From Sarocladium kiliense (lineage: Eukaryota; Ascomycota; Sordariomycetes; Hypocreales; Sarocladiaceae), in contig JAUZTG010000029.1 in assembly GCA_030734395.1 (NCBI GenBank), positions 5,642,001 through 5,706,000 of the forward strand: a DNA stretch of 64,000 nt, given 5' to 3'. A model generated the notes under the pieces. It was not told the DNA's origin and ran no database searches. It was given only the letters and a program-made list of their open reading frames with translations. This document shows positions 1 through 11,082 of this stretch, one piece after another. A program made the translations under genes and the position numbers. Each line of letters begins with the position of its first letter. Position 1 is the stretch's first letter.

Positions 1-2408
1 GATGTTCAGCAACTACCAAATGCTGTACTGTGACACGCGCCCGGGAAGCGAGCATCCGAGACACCGTGGCTTTCATCTAGGAACCGTATCCAACGCCATC
101 TCTTGGCTACCGCAGCTGGCAGCATCATCATCAGACGGACAATCAGCTAGGGGACTGAATCCAAGACGCTGGACTCAAAGTATGGGAGCATGGACCCATC
201 ACTACGGCCTTGCTTGCTTAGCAATTCAGCCTGCAAACCTGCCAAAGGATTGCCGCTAACTGGGACGCCAAAAGTGAGCGATCTGGCAGATCTGAGCCGC
301 TCGGACATTTCCTGCCCTTCGCTCTTCTTTCTATCTCTGCACCCCTCATCAAGTGTGGGCTGGTAAAGACTTGTGTAGCATGATGCTCGAGAGGCGTGTC
401 GAGAAGGGAGTCGCCCGAACGGAAGGCTGACTCCTTCTCCCTCAGCCGCTGTCCCAAATAGTACGTACAGGATGTGTCCCCCGCCGACATTTACCAGATC
501 AACCATGTCGTTGCAGCTAGGCGCACGAGACCACGCTATTGACTAATCAGAAGCAAAAAGAATGAAGACGCCAACAGGAGTGAGCTCAGGGCAGGCGTTT
601 AGGTCAGAAGCTTAAAAGCCCATCATTGGATGTCAGAAATCTCCGCGGCATTTTCTTGCTCTCACGAATATAACTGCTTGTTGGAGCCAAGGGATGGATC
701 TATCTCCTATGGCTCAGATAGCCCGTCGTAACTTCGGGCAAGGGCAAGACATTTCTCCTCCGGCTCGGGGCCGAAGTCTTGGCCCTAGTAACTGTAGCTT
801 TTCATCCAGTACAGCTCCACGACTCAGGCATAAGAAGCTCCTCCCTGGACTACCAAGTCATAGAGTTTCTATAGCCTTGGCGAGACCATTATCCTAAAAC
901 GGCTTCGCACGAAAAGCGGATTCCCTCTGAAACTTTAAAGAGTGCCATGACACAGACAGCACAAGGAACAAGGAAACAACAGAACAGCGACCCCAGGGCA
1001 AAAAGGAGCGCCACGGACAAAGACGCCTCCCTCTTAAGTCCGGGCTGTCCAGGGTCTCTGAACCCATCGTGTACCAGATTTGGGTGCTGGACCCATACCC
1101 TCCTTGCCAAGCTCAACGACGGAAAGCTTAAAAAGAGGGCGTGCTGCTGATTGTTTACGGCTTGAATAAAGGAACACATAACGGTAAAACTCTCTTTTTC
1201 CTTCTCGCGAGCGCGACGTCGTTTACTGGTGATTCTGCTTGGTTGTCGTATTTCGCATTTCTCCAATCGCGCCGTGTCTAGCTTTCCCAGTACACCCCTC
1301 CTCCCCTTCCCCTCTCCCGCCATTGGAGATTTTGACACGCCTTGTGCTGACGTTTGCTTTTCTTCTTAAATGAGTTTGTATGGGATGACTCGTGGCCACG
1401 TTTGCTATCGTCATCCAGGGGTGGCGGCAGACACTTGTTCTCAAGGTTGTGCGGAGTGAATAGCGACGCTCCGCTAGAGGTATCTTCCTGTTCAGACTGG
1501 CTCATCATTGTGTACAATACAACCAAGACGCACGGTTCAGTCCATCCCCTCATGCCCCCGAATTTCTTCGATGGTCCCCCATATTGCAGATCCCCAATAT
1601 CTTCATCTCCCCACGCCCTCTTGACACGCCCCTGGGTCCGGGCCCATCTGGTCCCTTGATGCAGGAAGACACCCAGGGGCCCCATATCCTCGGGTTCTTG
1701 ACCCGGGTTCTCCTCTCAAGGACCCTCAGTACCGTAACCGCCCTTGCCAGCCGTCAGTCCCATAGTTCCTCTTTTGGGTCAGGTGTACAGGGCGGATTTC
1801 TCAATGATTGGACGTATCCGGTCTCCCTGTCTCTCGTTGCCACTATCTCCATCTGGCGTCCCACTTCAAACATGGAGAGGTTCAGACCTAGGAAGGAGAA
1901 AACGGTAAGGACATTCATAACGGAGGCGCCTGAGTTGTTCTGACGGTGGGACCGATCCTCCTTCACATAAGACTGTCAGGAAAGATGGGCCTATCAATCT
2001 CGCAATCAACCAGTAGTGTAAAAGATGACCCTAGACTTTCACCTGTCCGAACGTGTTAGAACTTCTGTCTGTCTAGTATTGAAGCGTGTGGCGATAATGG
2101 TACATGTCTATGGTTGCCTTTTGCCTCCCCTTTTTCGTGTCTTCTAGAACACCATACTCAAACAAAATCTTGCTCCAATATACAAGTTCTCGGCCCAAGA
2201 ACTGAGGTCGAGAACGAAGGACGGCCTTTTCCACGTCGAGGCAAGATCAGCAGACTGGGAAAGCAATGCAGGAATGGAAAATCTCCAGCACTTCTAATAT
2301 CCAGATCTCATATGCCGGGTAGATCAACCGAGCGTGAGGTGACCAAGCTCGATCGCCACCAACTCCCTCTTCGTTGCGCATCTTCTGTAGGCTCTCCGCT
2401 GCGGCCGA
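1..2408. other. Gene-free stretch at the left edge
   Basis: No reading frame here carries a recognisable domain, and none joins into a gene by plausible splicing. Open frames exist on both strands but are short, overlap one another and have no coherent composition. No tRNA, transposon end or long repeat was seen. The last part is the 3' flank of the DUF1279 gene. Confidence 0.6.
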
Positions 2409-3349
2409 TCATTTCGGTGTCTTTTTGCCGATCTGCCAGCCCCAAGATCGAAGGACCTTGACCACCTTGGGGGTCACGGCGGCCGTTAGCGGCACACGCA
2501 CGAAAATGAAGCTCTTGTGTATCGCATAAGCTAGCGCAAGCTGCGTTCCGAGACCTAGACGTGGGTGCTTCATCAGCATCGCAACATAGCATGGGGGGTG
2601 AAGCGGGCGAGACCACGATCTCAGTCTACTTACTGGCTTCTTCTCTGTGGCGCTCTTGGGCCTTCTCGACTCCCCAGCCCGCTTTGTCAACTGCGTCGGC
2701 CACATGGTCCTGGCCTGTTTCCTCCATCTCGGCCTTCTTGAAGTAGGCCACCCACTCGTTCCATGTTCGGCGGACCGACTCGGGGATAACGTGTGTCAAG
2801 ACCCAGTGCTCGATTCTCCCTTGACATTCAGACTGTCAGCAGCCACTCACTTCCCTATTTCACTAACCCTGACAGTAATTCAAGATCAAACTTACCGATC
2901 CGCTCAGCACCGACTGCCTTCACCAGAAGGAAGAAGAAGGGGAAGTCGAGGATACTCAGCGCGAAGTAGACACCCACAGCCGCCTTGCCGTACTCCTTCG
3001 ACAGCTTCTTCAGCCTAGCGCCCAGGGTCAGAGGCTTCTCAGCTGCCTCGCCGGCCTTCTGGCTACGGCTCCAAGGGGAGAAGCGGAAGCCGCGGCGCTG
3101 GACTGCGCGAATGGCAGGGTGGACGCCTGTTGCGCTGTGTGTCAGCCTAGCCCTCTTTGCGGCCGAAGCTATCCTCGAAGATGTCGCACTACCGAGAGGG
3201 AAGCTCTGGTGCTGCAGTTGTGACTGTATCCTCCTCCCAGCTGGTGATGTCATGTATCTCCTCCACGCCCTGTTCCAGCCTGTGAGCTCGGTAGGGCGTT
3301 CGAACGCCGAGAAGGGCTTGCTCGTCAGTTTCGTAGCGAACCGAAACAT
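2409..3349 (-). CDS. Mitochondrial DUF1279 (FAM210/Nat2-like) protein
   Basis: Three exons: 3349-2896, 2819-2634 and 2554-2409 (261 aa). All phases agree and the donors are GTAAGT-like. The DUF1279 domain is built across all three exons: GKAAVGVYFALSILDFPFFF at the end of exon 1, RIEHWVLTHVIPESVRRTW in exon 2, and TQLALAYAIHKSFIFVRVPL followed by TAAVTPKVVKVLR in exon 3. The first 100 residues are rich in Arg, Ser and Ala and poor in acidic residues, as expected of a mitochondrial import sequence. The start at 3349 (MFRFATKL) fits such a presequence better than the in-frame ATG 11 codons upstream. The family is mitochondrial or membrane associated (yeast Nat2, animal FAM210A/B). Its biochemical role is not settled, so the yeast acetyltransferase name should not be taken as function. 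Confidence 0.9.
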
Positions 3350-4593
3350 CGTGTCTTCGTTATGGGAAATCGAGAGTGTCAATTCAAGTGTGGAGGTGTC
3401 GTGTCGAGGATCTCGCTTCGTGCGCGCAGCCAGAAGCCGGAGCTTATGTCCTCGTGGTCGTCGGGGAGCACCGGAGCTGACGATGCGATGGACTTAACGA
3501 ATGGTCCGAGCCCGGAAGCCGGAGCGCCCTGCAGAAGGTCAAAGCAAGCTTTGGAAAAGGCGTTGATGACATGCGCCTGACGCGGGACCAGGTTCCTGAA
3601 AGGAAGAGTCGATGTCGAAGCTTTTGCAATGTGTTGATGCTGACGCTGTCGATGAAACTATTTTTTTCTCGCTATCCCTCGGGTTGAGCGACGCGAGTTC
3701 GGCGGGCCCGGGTTGGAAGCATGGTACGATCGAGTCTGGGTTAGGGTCTGACTAGGGTTATCACATGGGACTTGGACATTCACATCTCGATCATTAGCCA
3801 ACGATTTCACAGCTTGACGGTGAGTAAACGAGAACGAACAACTTTTCTCATCGTAGCTGATGAATCTTCCTTTCCTAGATGATTCTTCAGTCACTCAATG
3901 CCAGCGTTTGCACGCGCTGCAATCAGGAATTGCGATTTGAACGTGTGCCTTCCCTCTCAGATTTGGCACCTGCTGCCATCCGCCGTTATTTGCTGGATCA
4001 GCTGCTGCAGCTGCCACCGTGATTCACTCAATTCTTAGATTACATTTTGTCTCTGAACAATCATCACAACCCCTGAGTCGTCCGGTTCCTTCCGTCTTCT
4101 TTCCGACTTCCGCCCTCTCTCCTGTCGCTTCACCTCGCAGTCACCATTCATACCTAAAGGTCTTCTCACCAGGCCCTCTTCACTTCTTTGAATCCCAAAT
4201 CTAATGCCAGAGGCTTTGCAGCTTCCCTTTCTGCATTGGCTCATGAGTCCACTGTCGTGGCACACTACCGCTCTTCCGAATGTCGCTCACCTTACTTTTC
4301 CTGCAGCCTCAATCATCTATCGCCCTCCTCATGGAGGCCACGTCGAGTCAACACCTTTCTCAAAACCCAGCGAAACTGTGGGAAGGTTCTCGCATTGAGG
4401 ACTTTGCCTACCGAGATCCATTACCCAAGGCCTCCATGCTGTTCCCTGTCTGCCTTTTCTGATCCTCCTTGCCCAGTCAATTGGTGACTGTGCCAGCCGC
4501 TCTTTACAAACCACACACCACGCTCCTTACCGCACTTTCTTTCAGGTTCACATGCATTGCTGGCAGGCTACAGCCAATATGGGGGTTACAACG
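3350..4593. other. Divergent intergenic region
   Basis: This lies between the start of the DUF1279 gene and the start of the rightward disordered-protein gene, so it holds both promoters. The part from about 4020 to 4550 is pyrimidine rich on the + strand, which is common upstream of fungal start codons. No gene was recognised. Confidence 0.5.
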
Positions 4594-6456
4594 ATGACAT
4601 ATGGGAAGAAGGGCGGCTTGCTACGATCTCTTGGCTCTCGAAGGCGCCAGGGAGGCAACGAGGAAGCGTGCCGATCCAGACAAACTGGTGAGTCGAGGCT
4701 TTCCAAAGTAGCTCATCTGATTTTACTCACTGATCTATAGATCTAACTGCCTCTTCCACCAACAAATCGCCGCGTCCGATCACTGTCGCCGTCGGGCTGG
4801 CACGTAACAGTCTTGATCAACTCGCGAGTGCCCTTTTGACCTCTGTTACTTCCTCACCACAGACACCAGGGGACGTCGAGAATATTCTTCTGGACTCTCC
4901 TGAGAGCATCAATTCTCTCAGATCGTCCACGAGTCGTCGCGAGAAGCGGAAGGCAAGGCTGTTGACAAGACCGCCACCACGAGTGGAAAAGCCGCCTCGC
5001 AACACCTCTTCTATGAGCCTTCAACGGACTGCCAGCTCTCGTCCCTCCAATTGTCCGTCTTCACACAGACGCCCAAGTCTGACGAGACTACTGTCTCTGA
5101 CTGAGGCTGTTGGCTGGAATCCACTTGGACTTCATCCAACTGGAGGTTATGAACGCTTGCGTCGTTCCCCGGCGCGGCTCTCCTCCACGCAACGACGTAT
5201 TGAATATGGAAATAAGAAACCATTTGGGGATCACGAAGAGGAATTCGAAGAAATTGATGAGAAAATCAATGCAATGCTGGCAGCAAGCAATGCCTTGAAG
5301 CCAATCCCGAACAGTGGCGCTCAACGCAACCACAAGCCTCAGCGAAGAGGTACGGGCAAAGTACTGAACAAAGTCGTCCAAGCATTGGGGAGCCTTCATA
5401 ACCGATCGCCAGGCTCAGGTTCAATGGAATAGGGTGAGTCCGAAGCGGTGTCGTGAGGCCTGCTGACTCTGACGTGTTGACCTTTCAGATCCATCAAGCC
5501 GAAGCCCTCTGCCAAACTTGCAAAGACCGATTAGTGCATCGATGATCAGATTGAACGAGGGCAATAATTTCGGCAGGTTGAAGGTGCAAAGGATCACTGG
5601 TGGAAGACCAAGTGTTGAAAGTCCTGAGCTCAAGGAAATCGCTGGTACTGACAGCCCTCGGCTTGCAGAGGCAGGCCGACATACCTTGCTGTGTCCATAT
5701 CCACCATGGAGCTTCGACGATCTAAAGTCCCAACTGTCTCTGCACAATGACTTTGGCAGTGAGACGGGGTTTGACAGCGACTTGGAAGACGGTATGCTGA
5801 AGCACAGTCCCGTGGGATGTTCAACGCCGAAGGTAGCGCTGAGTCAGGCGTCGAGTTCAACATCAATCGAAAATTCGCGTTATTCACCAACGAAGTCCCT
5901 GGCAGCCACCATGTATCCTAATCAGACTAGCCTTTCAAAGTTACCCACCAAGCCGAGTTCCCCCAACAGGGATCATCCGTCGGCATCAGTCGATCCAGCT
6001 CCAACCGGACGGGTGAATGGCGAAATCGCAAAGTTTCGAGCAGGGGAACGACTCTCTCCAATTATGTCAACTTCGGCTTCGAAAAAGGCGAAGAAGCATC
6101 CCTCTCCGAGCAAGGATACGTTGGCGGACCTGGAGATTGCTTTGCATAAGGTGGCTCACCTGCAGGTGACAAGTCTGGACCCTCACGATATCGATGAGCT
6201 CAGCGTGGACTATAGACAAACTAGTACATTCTTGAGAACTCGCGACACAAACAAACTATTGGTCAAGCCTCGACCTGAAGCGGCAAGGCTCACGAGCTGT
6301 GCTGAGAGCCGCAATCGTCCGACACACCCGGCTTCCTCATTCTCGCGCCTTCCGCGGCCTTCAGAGACATTCATCACGCATCTGCCTCAAGCACGCCAAA
6401 TGATTGTACGCCGCCCTGTAGCTGTTGGGGCAGATGATACGGACGAACTGCAGTGA
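4594..6456 (+). CDS. Large disordered Ser/Pro-rich protein, possibly interrupted
   Basis: Three exons: 4594-4687, 4741-5433 and 5489-6456 (about 584 codons). I do not recognise the family. The product is rich in Ser, Pro, Arg and Thr. Short ordered-looking parts are an acidic patch near EEEFEEIDEKINAMLAASNA and a stretch near ADLEIALHKVAHLQVTSLD. Intron 1 is clean (GTGAGT to ATAG, phase 1). For intron 2 the best donor is GTGAGT at 5434, in the correct phase with the TTTCAG acceptor ending at 5488, but a TAG stop (5430-5432) sits in frame one base before that exon end. A weaker donor at 5419 (GTTCAA) has the same phase and avoids the stop. The reading frame after the acceptor stays open for 322 codons, so this is either non-consensus splicing or a nonsense allele. 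It is probably a regulatory or scaffold protein; no function can be assigned. Confidence 0.6.
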
Positions 6457-6877
6457 GATGGACCTGCCGAGTAAGGTAGTGCCCGTTTGTGTCACAAATC
6501 AGAGGTCAAAACATAAGACTTCAAATATCCGGTTGAGGTTCGCTATAACGTGATTCGGTGTTTACAATCCCCATACATGACTGGGCAAGAACCGTCGGAA
6601 TCGATGACAGTCAGATGTACCGGCCTCCTGAACTACAGGGGCACATCTTAGCCACAATCACAATGTCAGGAATGTCAAGGTTGTAAAGAACAAATTCGGT
6701 GCTTTATTTGTGGCAACATCGCCCGCAATCGGAGGTATCTTAACAAAATAATACATTAATGATACAATTCTTTCCACCTATTATCCCCAACTCTCATTTC
6801 GCTGTGCAGATCGATTGAAACAGATGCTCATGTATCATGTTCTTGCTTGCGGTTCTAGTTTATTGAAGATGTTCCGC
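6457..6877. other. Convergent 3' flanks
   Basis: These are the 3' ends of the disordered-protein gene (+) and the small basic gene (-). The region is AT-richer than its surroundings near 6700-6780. Nothing else was seen. Confidence 0.5.
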
Positions 6878-7165
6878 TTAGAAGAAACGGCGACGGCGGG
6901 TGGCACCACGACCGTCAGTGCCGTGCTGGCGACGAGTGCCAGCAGCTTTGACACCGGGGCGGCCTGTGAGGCTGCCGCGGAGACGAGTGAAGGCACCAGC
7001 GACCTTGTCCTTCATCGTGGGCTTGCGCTGCTGGCGGACAGGGCGGCGACCGAAGAGGCCGCGGCGAGGAGCGCGAGTGGTTGTGGTTGTGGTGGTGTGG
7101 TGGTGATGGGTCTTGCGAGGAGCACGGGTGGTGCGGGGAGCGCGACGGGAGCGTGTGCCGAACAT
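6878..7165 (-). CDS. Small basic His/Thr-rich conserved fungal protein
   Basis: A single 95-codon exon. The N-terminal half has a run of four His and seven Thr flanked by RAPR repeats. The C-terminal half is strongly basic, with MKDKVAGAFTRLRGSLTG, then RPGVKAAGTRRQHGTDGRG and an RRRRFF end. I recall this C-terminal pattern from small proteins widespread in Pezizomycotina; this is from memory and unchecked. There is no signal peptide or membrane segment. The composition would suit nucleic-acid or polyanion binding, but the function is unknown. A long gene-free upstream region (7166-8511) carries AGGGG elements and could drive regulated expression. Confidence 0.75.
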   Translation of the reverse strand: MFGTRSRRAPRTTRAPRKTHHHHTTTTTTTRAPRRGLFGRRPVRQQRKPTMKDKVAGAFTRLRGSLTGRPGVKAAGTRRQHGTDGRGATRRRRFF

Positions 7166-8511
7166 TTTGGATGTTTTTGTGTTGGTGGTTAAGAAGTGTG
7201 GTTTTTTATGTTGTTGATGGTGGTTTAATGGTTGGTCTTGGAAGACTTGAGTTGTTCTTGTTGTGGTTGTTGATGATGAGAAAGGAAGTGTGGTAGAAGG
7301 ATGAATAGAGCAGGGCAGTTATATAGACGAAAGAGGCATGGATGTGATGCGATGCTGTCCAAGTTTTTTTTCTGGTTCAGCCCGATGACGAGTGTCTGTG
7401 CGACAAGGGTCTTTGTCTCATCTCTAGACAATCTATTCGTCCTTTGCCTCCTGATTGATGAAGATCATTTGGCAAGTTGGCAGCCAGCCAGCCAGCCAGC
7501 CGACAGGGCCAGGCCTCGCTTACACTGAAGCAGAGAAGCAGCGCCAAGAAGTGCTTGTAGCCAAGTTTTGTAGTGGGGGGAACGTCACTGACAGGTAGTG
7601 TGAATGGCTGGAGGGGTGGCTGATCGGGGAATAAGTGGGGAGGGTTGCGTCGCGTGGGGAGATTCAGGGTCCAGAGACGATGATGTCATGTGGAAGGGGG
7701 ATCCTGTGAGGTGATGAGGGTGACGGGTGTGACTGCAAGACCCTGGATTCTTCCTGTGAGGTGGGGCCTTTGTCTTGTCTTCTTCTGTGAGTTACAGTCC
7801 CAGGGTCCTTTTCGGAATGCGGGAGAGATCAGCCGGACTATGACGAATGCCTCTACTCTATTTTGGGAGATCCTGAGTAGGTGCCTTCTGTTGATCTGGC
7901 TGGGTTGCTGTCAAGGGCATGATTCAGGCTGATGATCCTAGATGAACCCTGACCGCATCTGTCATGAACGATAATCTGATTCTGTTATTGTCTGTGATAC
8001 ATAGCATCCACCTGATCTCGAGGTGGGGGGTTTGGGGGGGATGAGGACTGGGCAGACGGCTTATCCCGTGACCAGGTTCTTGTCAAGGCCACAAGGCGTG
8101 GCTTGGCTCCCCAAGTCTCCAAGAAGAGCGACGACGTAGGAGGGGTTTAGTCGATGGCTGTATTGACCCATCGCTGGCAACTCGCTTCTTGCCCAGAGCG
8201 TGCAAACGGGTTGGAAGGATTGCGTGGCTGAGTTCCCCAGCCACACGTGACCAATTGCCGGTCATGTTGCGTTGACCTGTGAGCTATCTCGAGAAGCCAT
8301 CATACGTTCCTAGTGACGTTCTACCACGGATGAACTCTAGCGATCTCATACCGCTTCTACATCACTCAACAGAAACAACCTGGAGGAGTAAAGTGTTCGT
8401 CAAAAGTATCTATTTGCTTTCGGTTCAGGTATTGAGTGTCTTCCGCTCCTTACCGAGCAAGACCGCGCTCTTGTCGGCCAAGAACTGTCATAGCTAAATC
8501 TCATCCCGCGT
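7166..8511. promoter_or_regulatory. Long upstream region of the small basic gene
   Basis: About 1.3 kb without a gene, upstream of the small basic gene and downstream of the phosphatase stop. It contains AGGGG pentamers at 7612, 7695 and 8141 (CCCCT in the direction of the small gene; the yeast stress-response element core), G-runs near 7575 and 8025-8040, and a CAGC tandem repeat at 7481-7500. The regulatory meaning is inference only. Confidence 0.35.
7481..7500. repeat. CAGC tetranucleotide repeat, five copies
   Basis: Five perfect CAGC units, read directly from the sequence, inside the upstream region of the small basic gene. Confidence 0.9.
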
Positions 8512-9430
8512 TCACGACCTCAAATTCTTCTTCACCGTCTCCAAGTCCTCCTTCGTCATCCCCAACCCCTCTTCCTTCACCACAAACCCCTCCCACCCAC
8601 CATATACTTCCATCAAGCCCTCCTCCAGACCCTCAAAATACGCCGGCTTTAGGTCCACCATCTCCTTGAAACCCGGAGTCTCCTCTGACTCTGCCCCGGA
8701 GCCTTTCAATGCGAACTGCTTCAACTTCTCGCGAGCTGGCTCGACACCCACCCGAGAGAGCATGTAATCGAGAATGATGGCGTCATGGGGCGACCCAGCG
8801 AGGGTATGAAGAAGGCCTGCGAGGGCGCCTGTTCGATCTCGGCCGCCTGGTGCGAAGCGATGTCAGCACACTGACCACCCTTGACGGAGGCAGCTGGTAG
8901 CTTTCCATGGTCTTACCTGTGCAGTGGAAAAGTATCGGCTCATTTGGCCTGTCGCGTATATGTTCAAGAACAGCGCGGAATGTAGGCCTGTAGGTGTCCA
9001 TGATCGACATCAACTGCTGTTTCCACGCCTTCCTCCCACTCTCGACGACAAACTCGTCGACCTTTGGGTCAGGATACTCGCCCTGAGTTTCAAACCACGT
9101 ATTCTCTACACCTTCAACCTCTGGGTCTGGATTGGAGGCTCTCTCATCACGCTTGCGCAGGTCAAAGACTCGCTTCACATTGCTGCCGAGCCAAGCGAGG
9201 GCAGCAGGATCCTTCGACGCGCCAGATAGGACACCGCATCTGTAGAACCGAGCTTGAGGGAGTTTGCTTCCAGGGACAAGACCAGCATCGCGGAGATTGA
9301 TCATAGAGGCTGTGGGGATGAAGGGAGGGGATGTTATGACGGGAAGCAGAGCCTCTGGTGGAATTGGCTCGGTGACGTCGGTCTTGGAGAGAGCCTCGAG
9401 TTGATCCCGTGATATAGACATATTGGCCAA
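8512..9430 (-). CDS. Tyrosine/serine protein phosphatase (Y_phosphatase3 type)
   Basis: Two exons: 9430-8917 and 8846-8512 (282 aa). The N-terminal half carries the family's INLRDAG and RFYRCGVLSGAS motifs and VKRVFDLRKRDER. The catalytic loop reads HCTGGRDRTGA (C-x5-R, with Cys as nucleophile) and is split by the intron, donor GTAAGA directly after HCT and one base of the next codon, so correct splicing is essential for activity. The C-terminal part (DAIILDYMLSR onwards) is the usual helical region. Members dephosphorylate tyrosine, serine or phosphoinositide substrates; the substrate here is unknown. No signal peptide or membrane segment is visible, so it is probably cytosolic. A second ATG three codons in (MSIS) is an equally good start. 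Confidence 0.92.
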
Positions 9431-10122
9431 GCTGTTCGTCGATTGTCGGACTTATAAGACACTGGGAAATGTTTGCCAGGCGGGATCAACGTCCTGGTTA
9501 TGTAGACAGCTATAGTTGAGGTAACTGAGAGATGATTCGCTTGTGGTGGATGATGGTCGTTTGGTGGCGGGGCTAGGGCAACGGCGGTGGTGGCAGGGTG
9601 ACCGTAAGCAGGGCTGATTGTTGAACCCCGAACTGGACACAGGCTTTGAAATTGCCGAGAAGTTGGTGATTGGGCTATTTGTAGTCCTCTTTCGCTCAAG
9701 GTCCCGATATGACAGACGATCCAAACAGACGATCCAGTTCTCAGGTGCCGACATGCATCGGAGGGTTTCCAGTCGGCGTTTAGGAGGCCCCGCCTGTTGG
9801 TTTCGCATGTCTGTGCCGGCCTTCCTCCTCGAATACTCTTCAATCCCTTTCTTCACAAGCGATTCTATTTTCCGAAGTCCCTTGAGACCCTTGTAGAACC
9901 TGAACGGGTGCTGATCACCGAAGCGGCCCCTGGCGAATGCCCATAGGCTCTGGGTATGCTACATCTGGGTCGGGCTCCTCGCTTGAACCTCAGCAATGGA
10001 TTACGAGACACAATCAGATCCAATCACTCTCAATAATTCGCTTATGCAACGCTAGCCTAATGATCTATTCGTAAGTCAAGGGTATCATAAGATCAGGTCC
10101 TATGTTGGTGCTTCGCCGCTGA
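9431..10122. other. Promoter of the phosphatase gene and 3' flank of the secreted-protein gene
   Basis: Overlapping open frames on the minus strand (about 9450-9850) are rich in Pro, Ser and His without any domain and look like untranslated leader. No gene is supported. Confidence 0.45.
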
Positions 10123-11082
10123 CTAGATCATGTTCATGATCATCGCCACGCAACCAACAACGCCAGCCAAAGCCATGCTGATCCTCAGTCCTGCTCCTGC
10201 GTCCTCCTCAATCGACTTCTGAATATCCTCTGTATCTCTGCTCCCCTCAGCGAAGTTGTCGGCACGAATACAACGGAACATGCTCGGTACCTTCACGTCA
10301 CCCTCCCGCATTCTCGACTCTCCCCTTCTGAGGTCATCCGAATGTCCGAACCCAACCCAGACCATCCATACTGATTGAACCATACTATCGTATGCCTCCA
10401 AACTGGCCTTGGTGCTGTTGGACTCGTCTCCCTTCTCAAACACAGTCATCCAGCTCATATCATGAAGTGGCAACCCATCGAGCTTCTTAGAGCGCCAAGG
10501 CCCAATGGATTCCGCAAGGACCTTCTCATTTCCTTGGCAGGGTGTATTCTCCCAAAGTTCACTATCATGCATCGGTTTCGAGCAGAAGTCTCCCTCTGAA
10601 GCAAGTTCCTCGAGCCACTCCAAGCACTTGTCCTCTACAAGGCCCTTGCATGAGGGGTCGACCTCCTTGTCGAGGGGATATTCGTCATTCGAGGCTATCA
10701 GGAGCTCGAAGCCAATACACATTGCCCAGCTGTCGTGAGCTTTGAATGTGTCGTTGGGACCGCGAAGACTACTATCATTGCTGATAGTGACGCCTGTGTC
10801 TGCGACTGTGATGCGGTCTTCCCGACTACTGCTATTTCTGAGGGGCAGAACGTTTCCAGTAAGTCTGATGAAAGCCTCCCAGTCTGCAGAGCCGTGCCCG
10901 GGGTAGGCCTTGGAAACGTCGGGCCCTTTCATAGTCGCAAAGGATGTCGCGTTGGGGCTGTCAAAGAGATGCTCCAAATGGCCGAAGTACTCAGTGCGAT
11001 TGCCGGTCGAGACTTGTTGAGCTGCACATCTCACAGTGGCGAGACCAGCTATCGCAAGCGAAGATGTCGTGAGATACCTCAT
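10123..11082 (-). CDS. Secreted, probably GPI-anchored protein of unknown function
   Basis: A single exon of 319 codons. Residues 1-21 (MRYLTTSSLAIAGLATVRC and the following Ala-Ala) form a signal peptide. The mature part has several N-glycosylation sequons (NRT, NAT, NSS, NDS, NDT, NST) and six Cys (in AMCIG, PSCKG, DKCLE, DFCSK, TPCQG and FRCIR), suggesting three disulphides. The C-terminus ends in a hydrophobic tail (LRISMALAGVVGCVAMIMNM) after small residues (AGAG), the usual arrangement for GPI attachment. I do not recognise a catalytic domain. It could be a cell-surface protein or a secreted effector-like protein; the length argues against a typical small effector. Confidence 0.8.
   Translation of the reverse strand: MRYLTTSSLAIAGLATVRCAAQQVSTGNRTEYFGHLEHLFDSPNATSFATMKGPDVSKAYPGHGSADWEAFIRLTGNVLPLRNSSSREDRITVADTGVTISNDSSLRGPNDTFKAHDSWAMCIGFELLIASNDEYPLDKEVDPSCKGLVEDKCLEWLEELASEGDFCSKPMHDSELWENTPCQGNEKVLAESIGPWRSKKLDGLPLHDMSWMTVFEKGDESNSTKASLEAYDSMVQSVWMVWVGFGHSDDLRRGESRMREGDVKVPSMFRCIRADNFAEGSRDTEDIQKSIEEDAGAGLRISMALAGVVGCVAMIMNMI

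Noticed and set aside
889..1338. 149-codon minus-strand frame with hydrophobic stretches
   Set aside because: The hydrophobic part is out of context, no start context or family is evident, and other frames overlap it.
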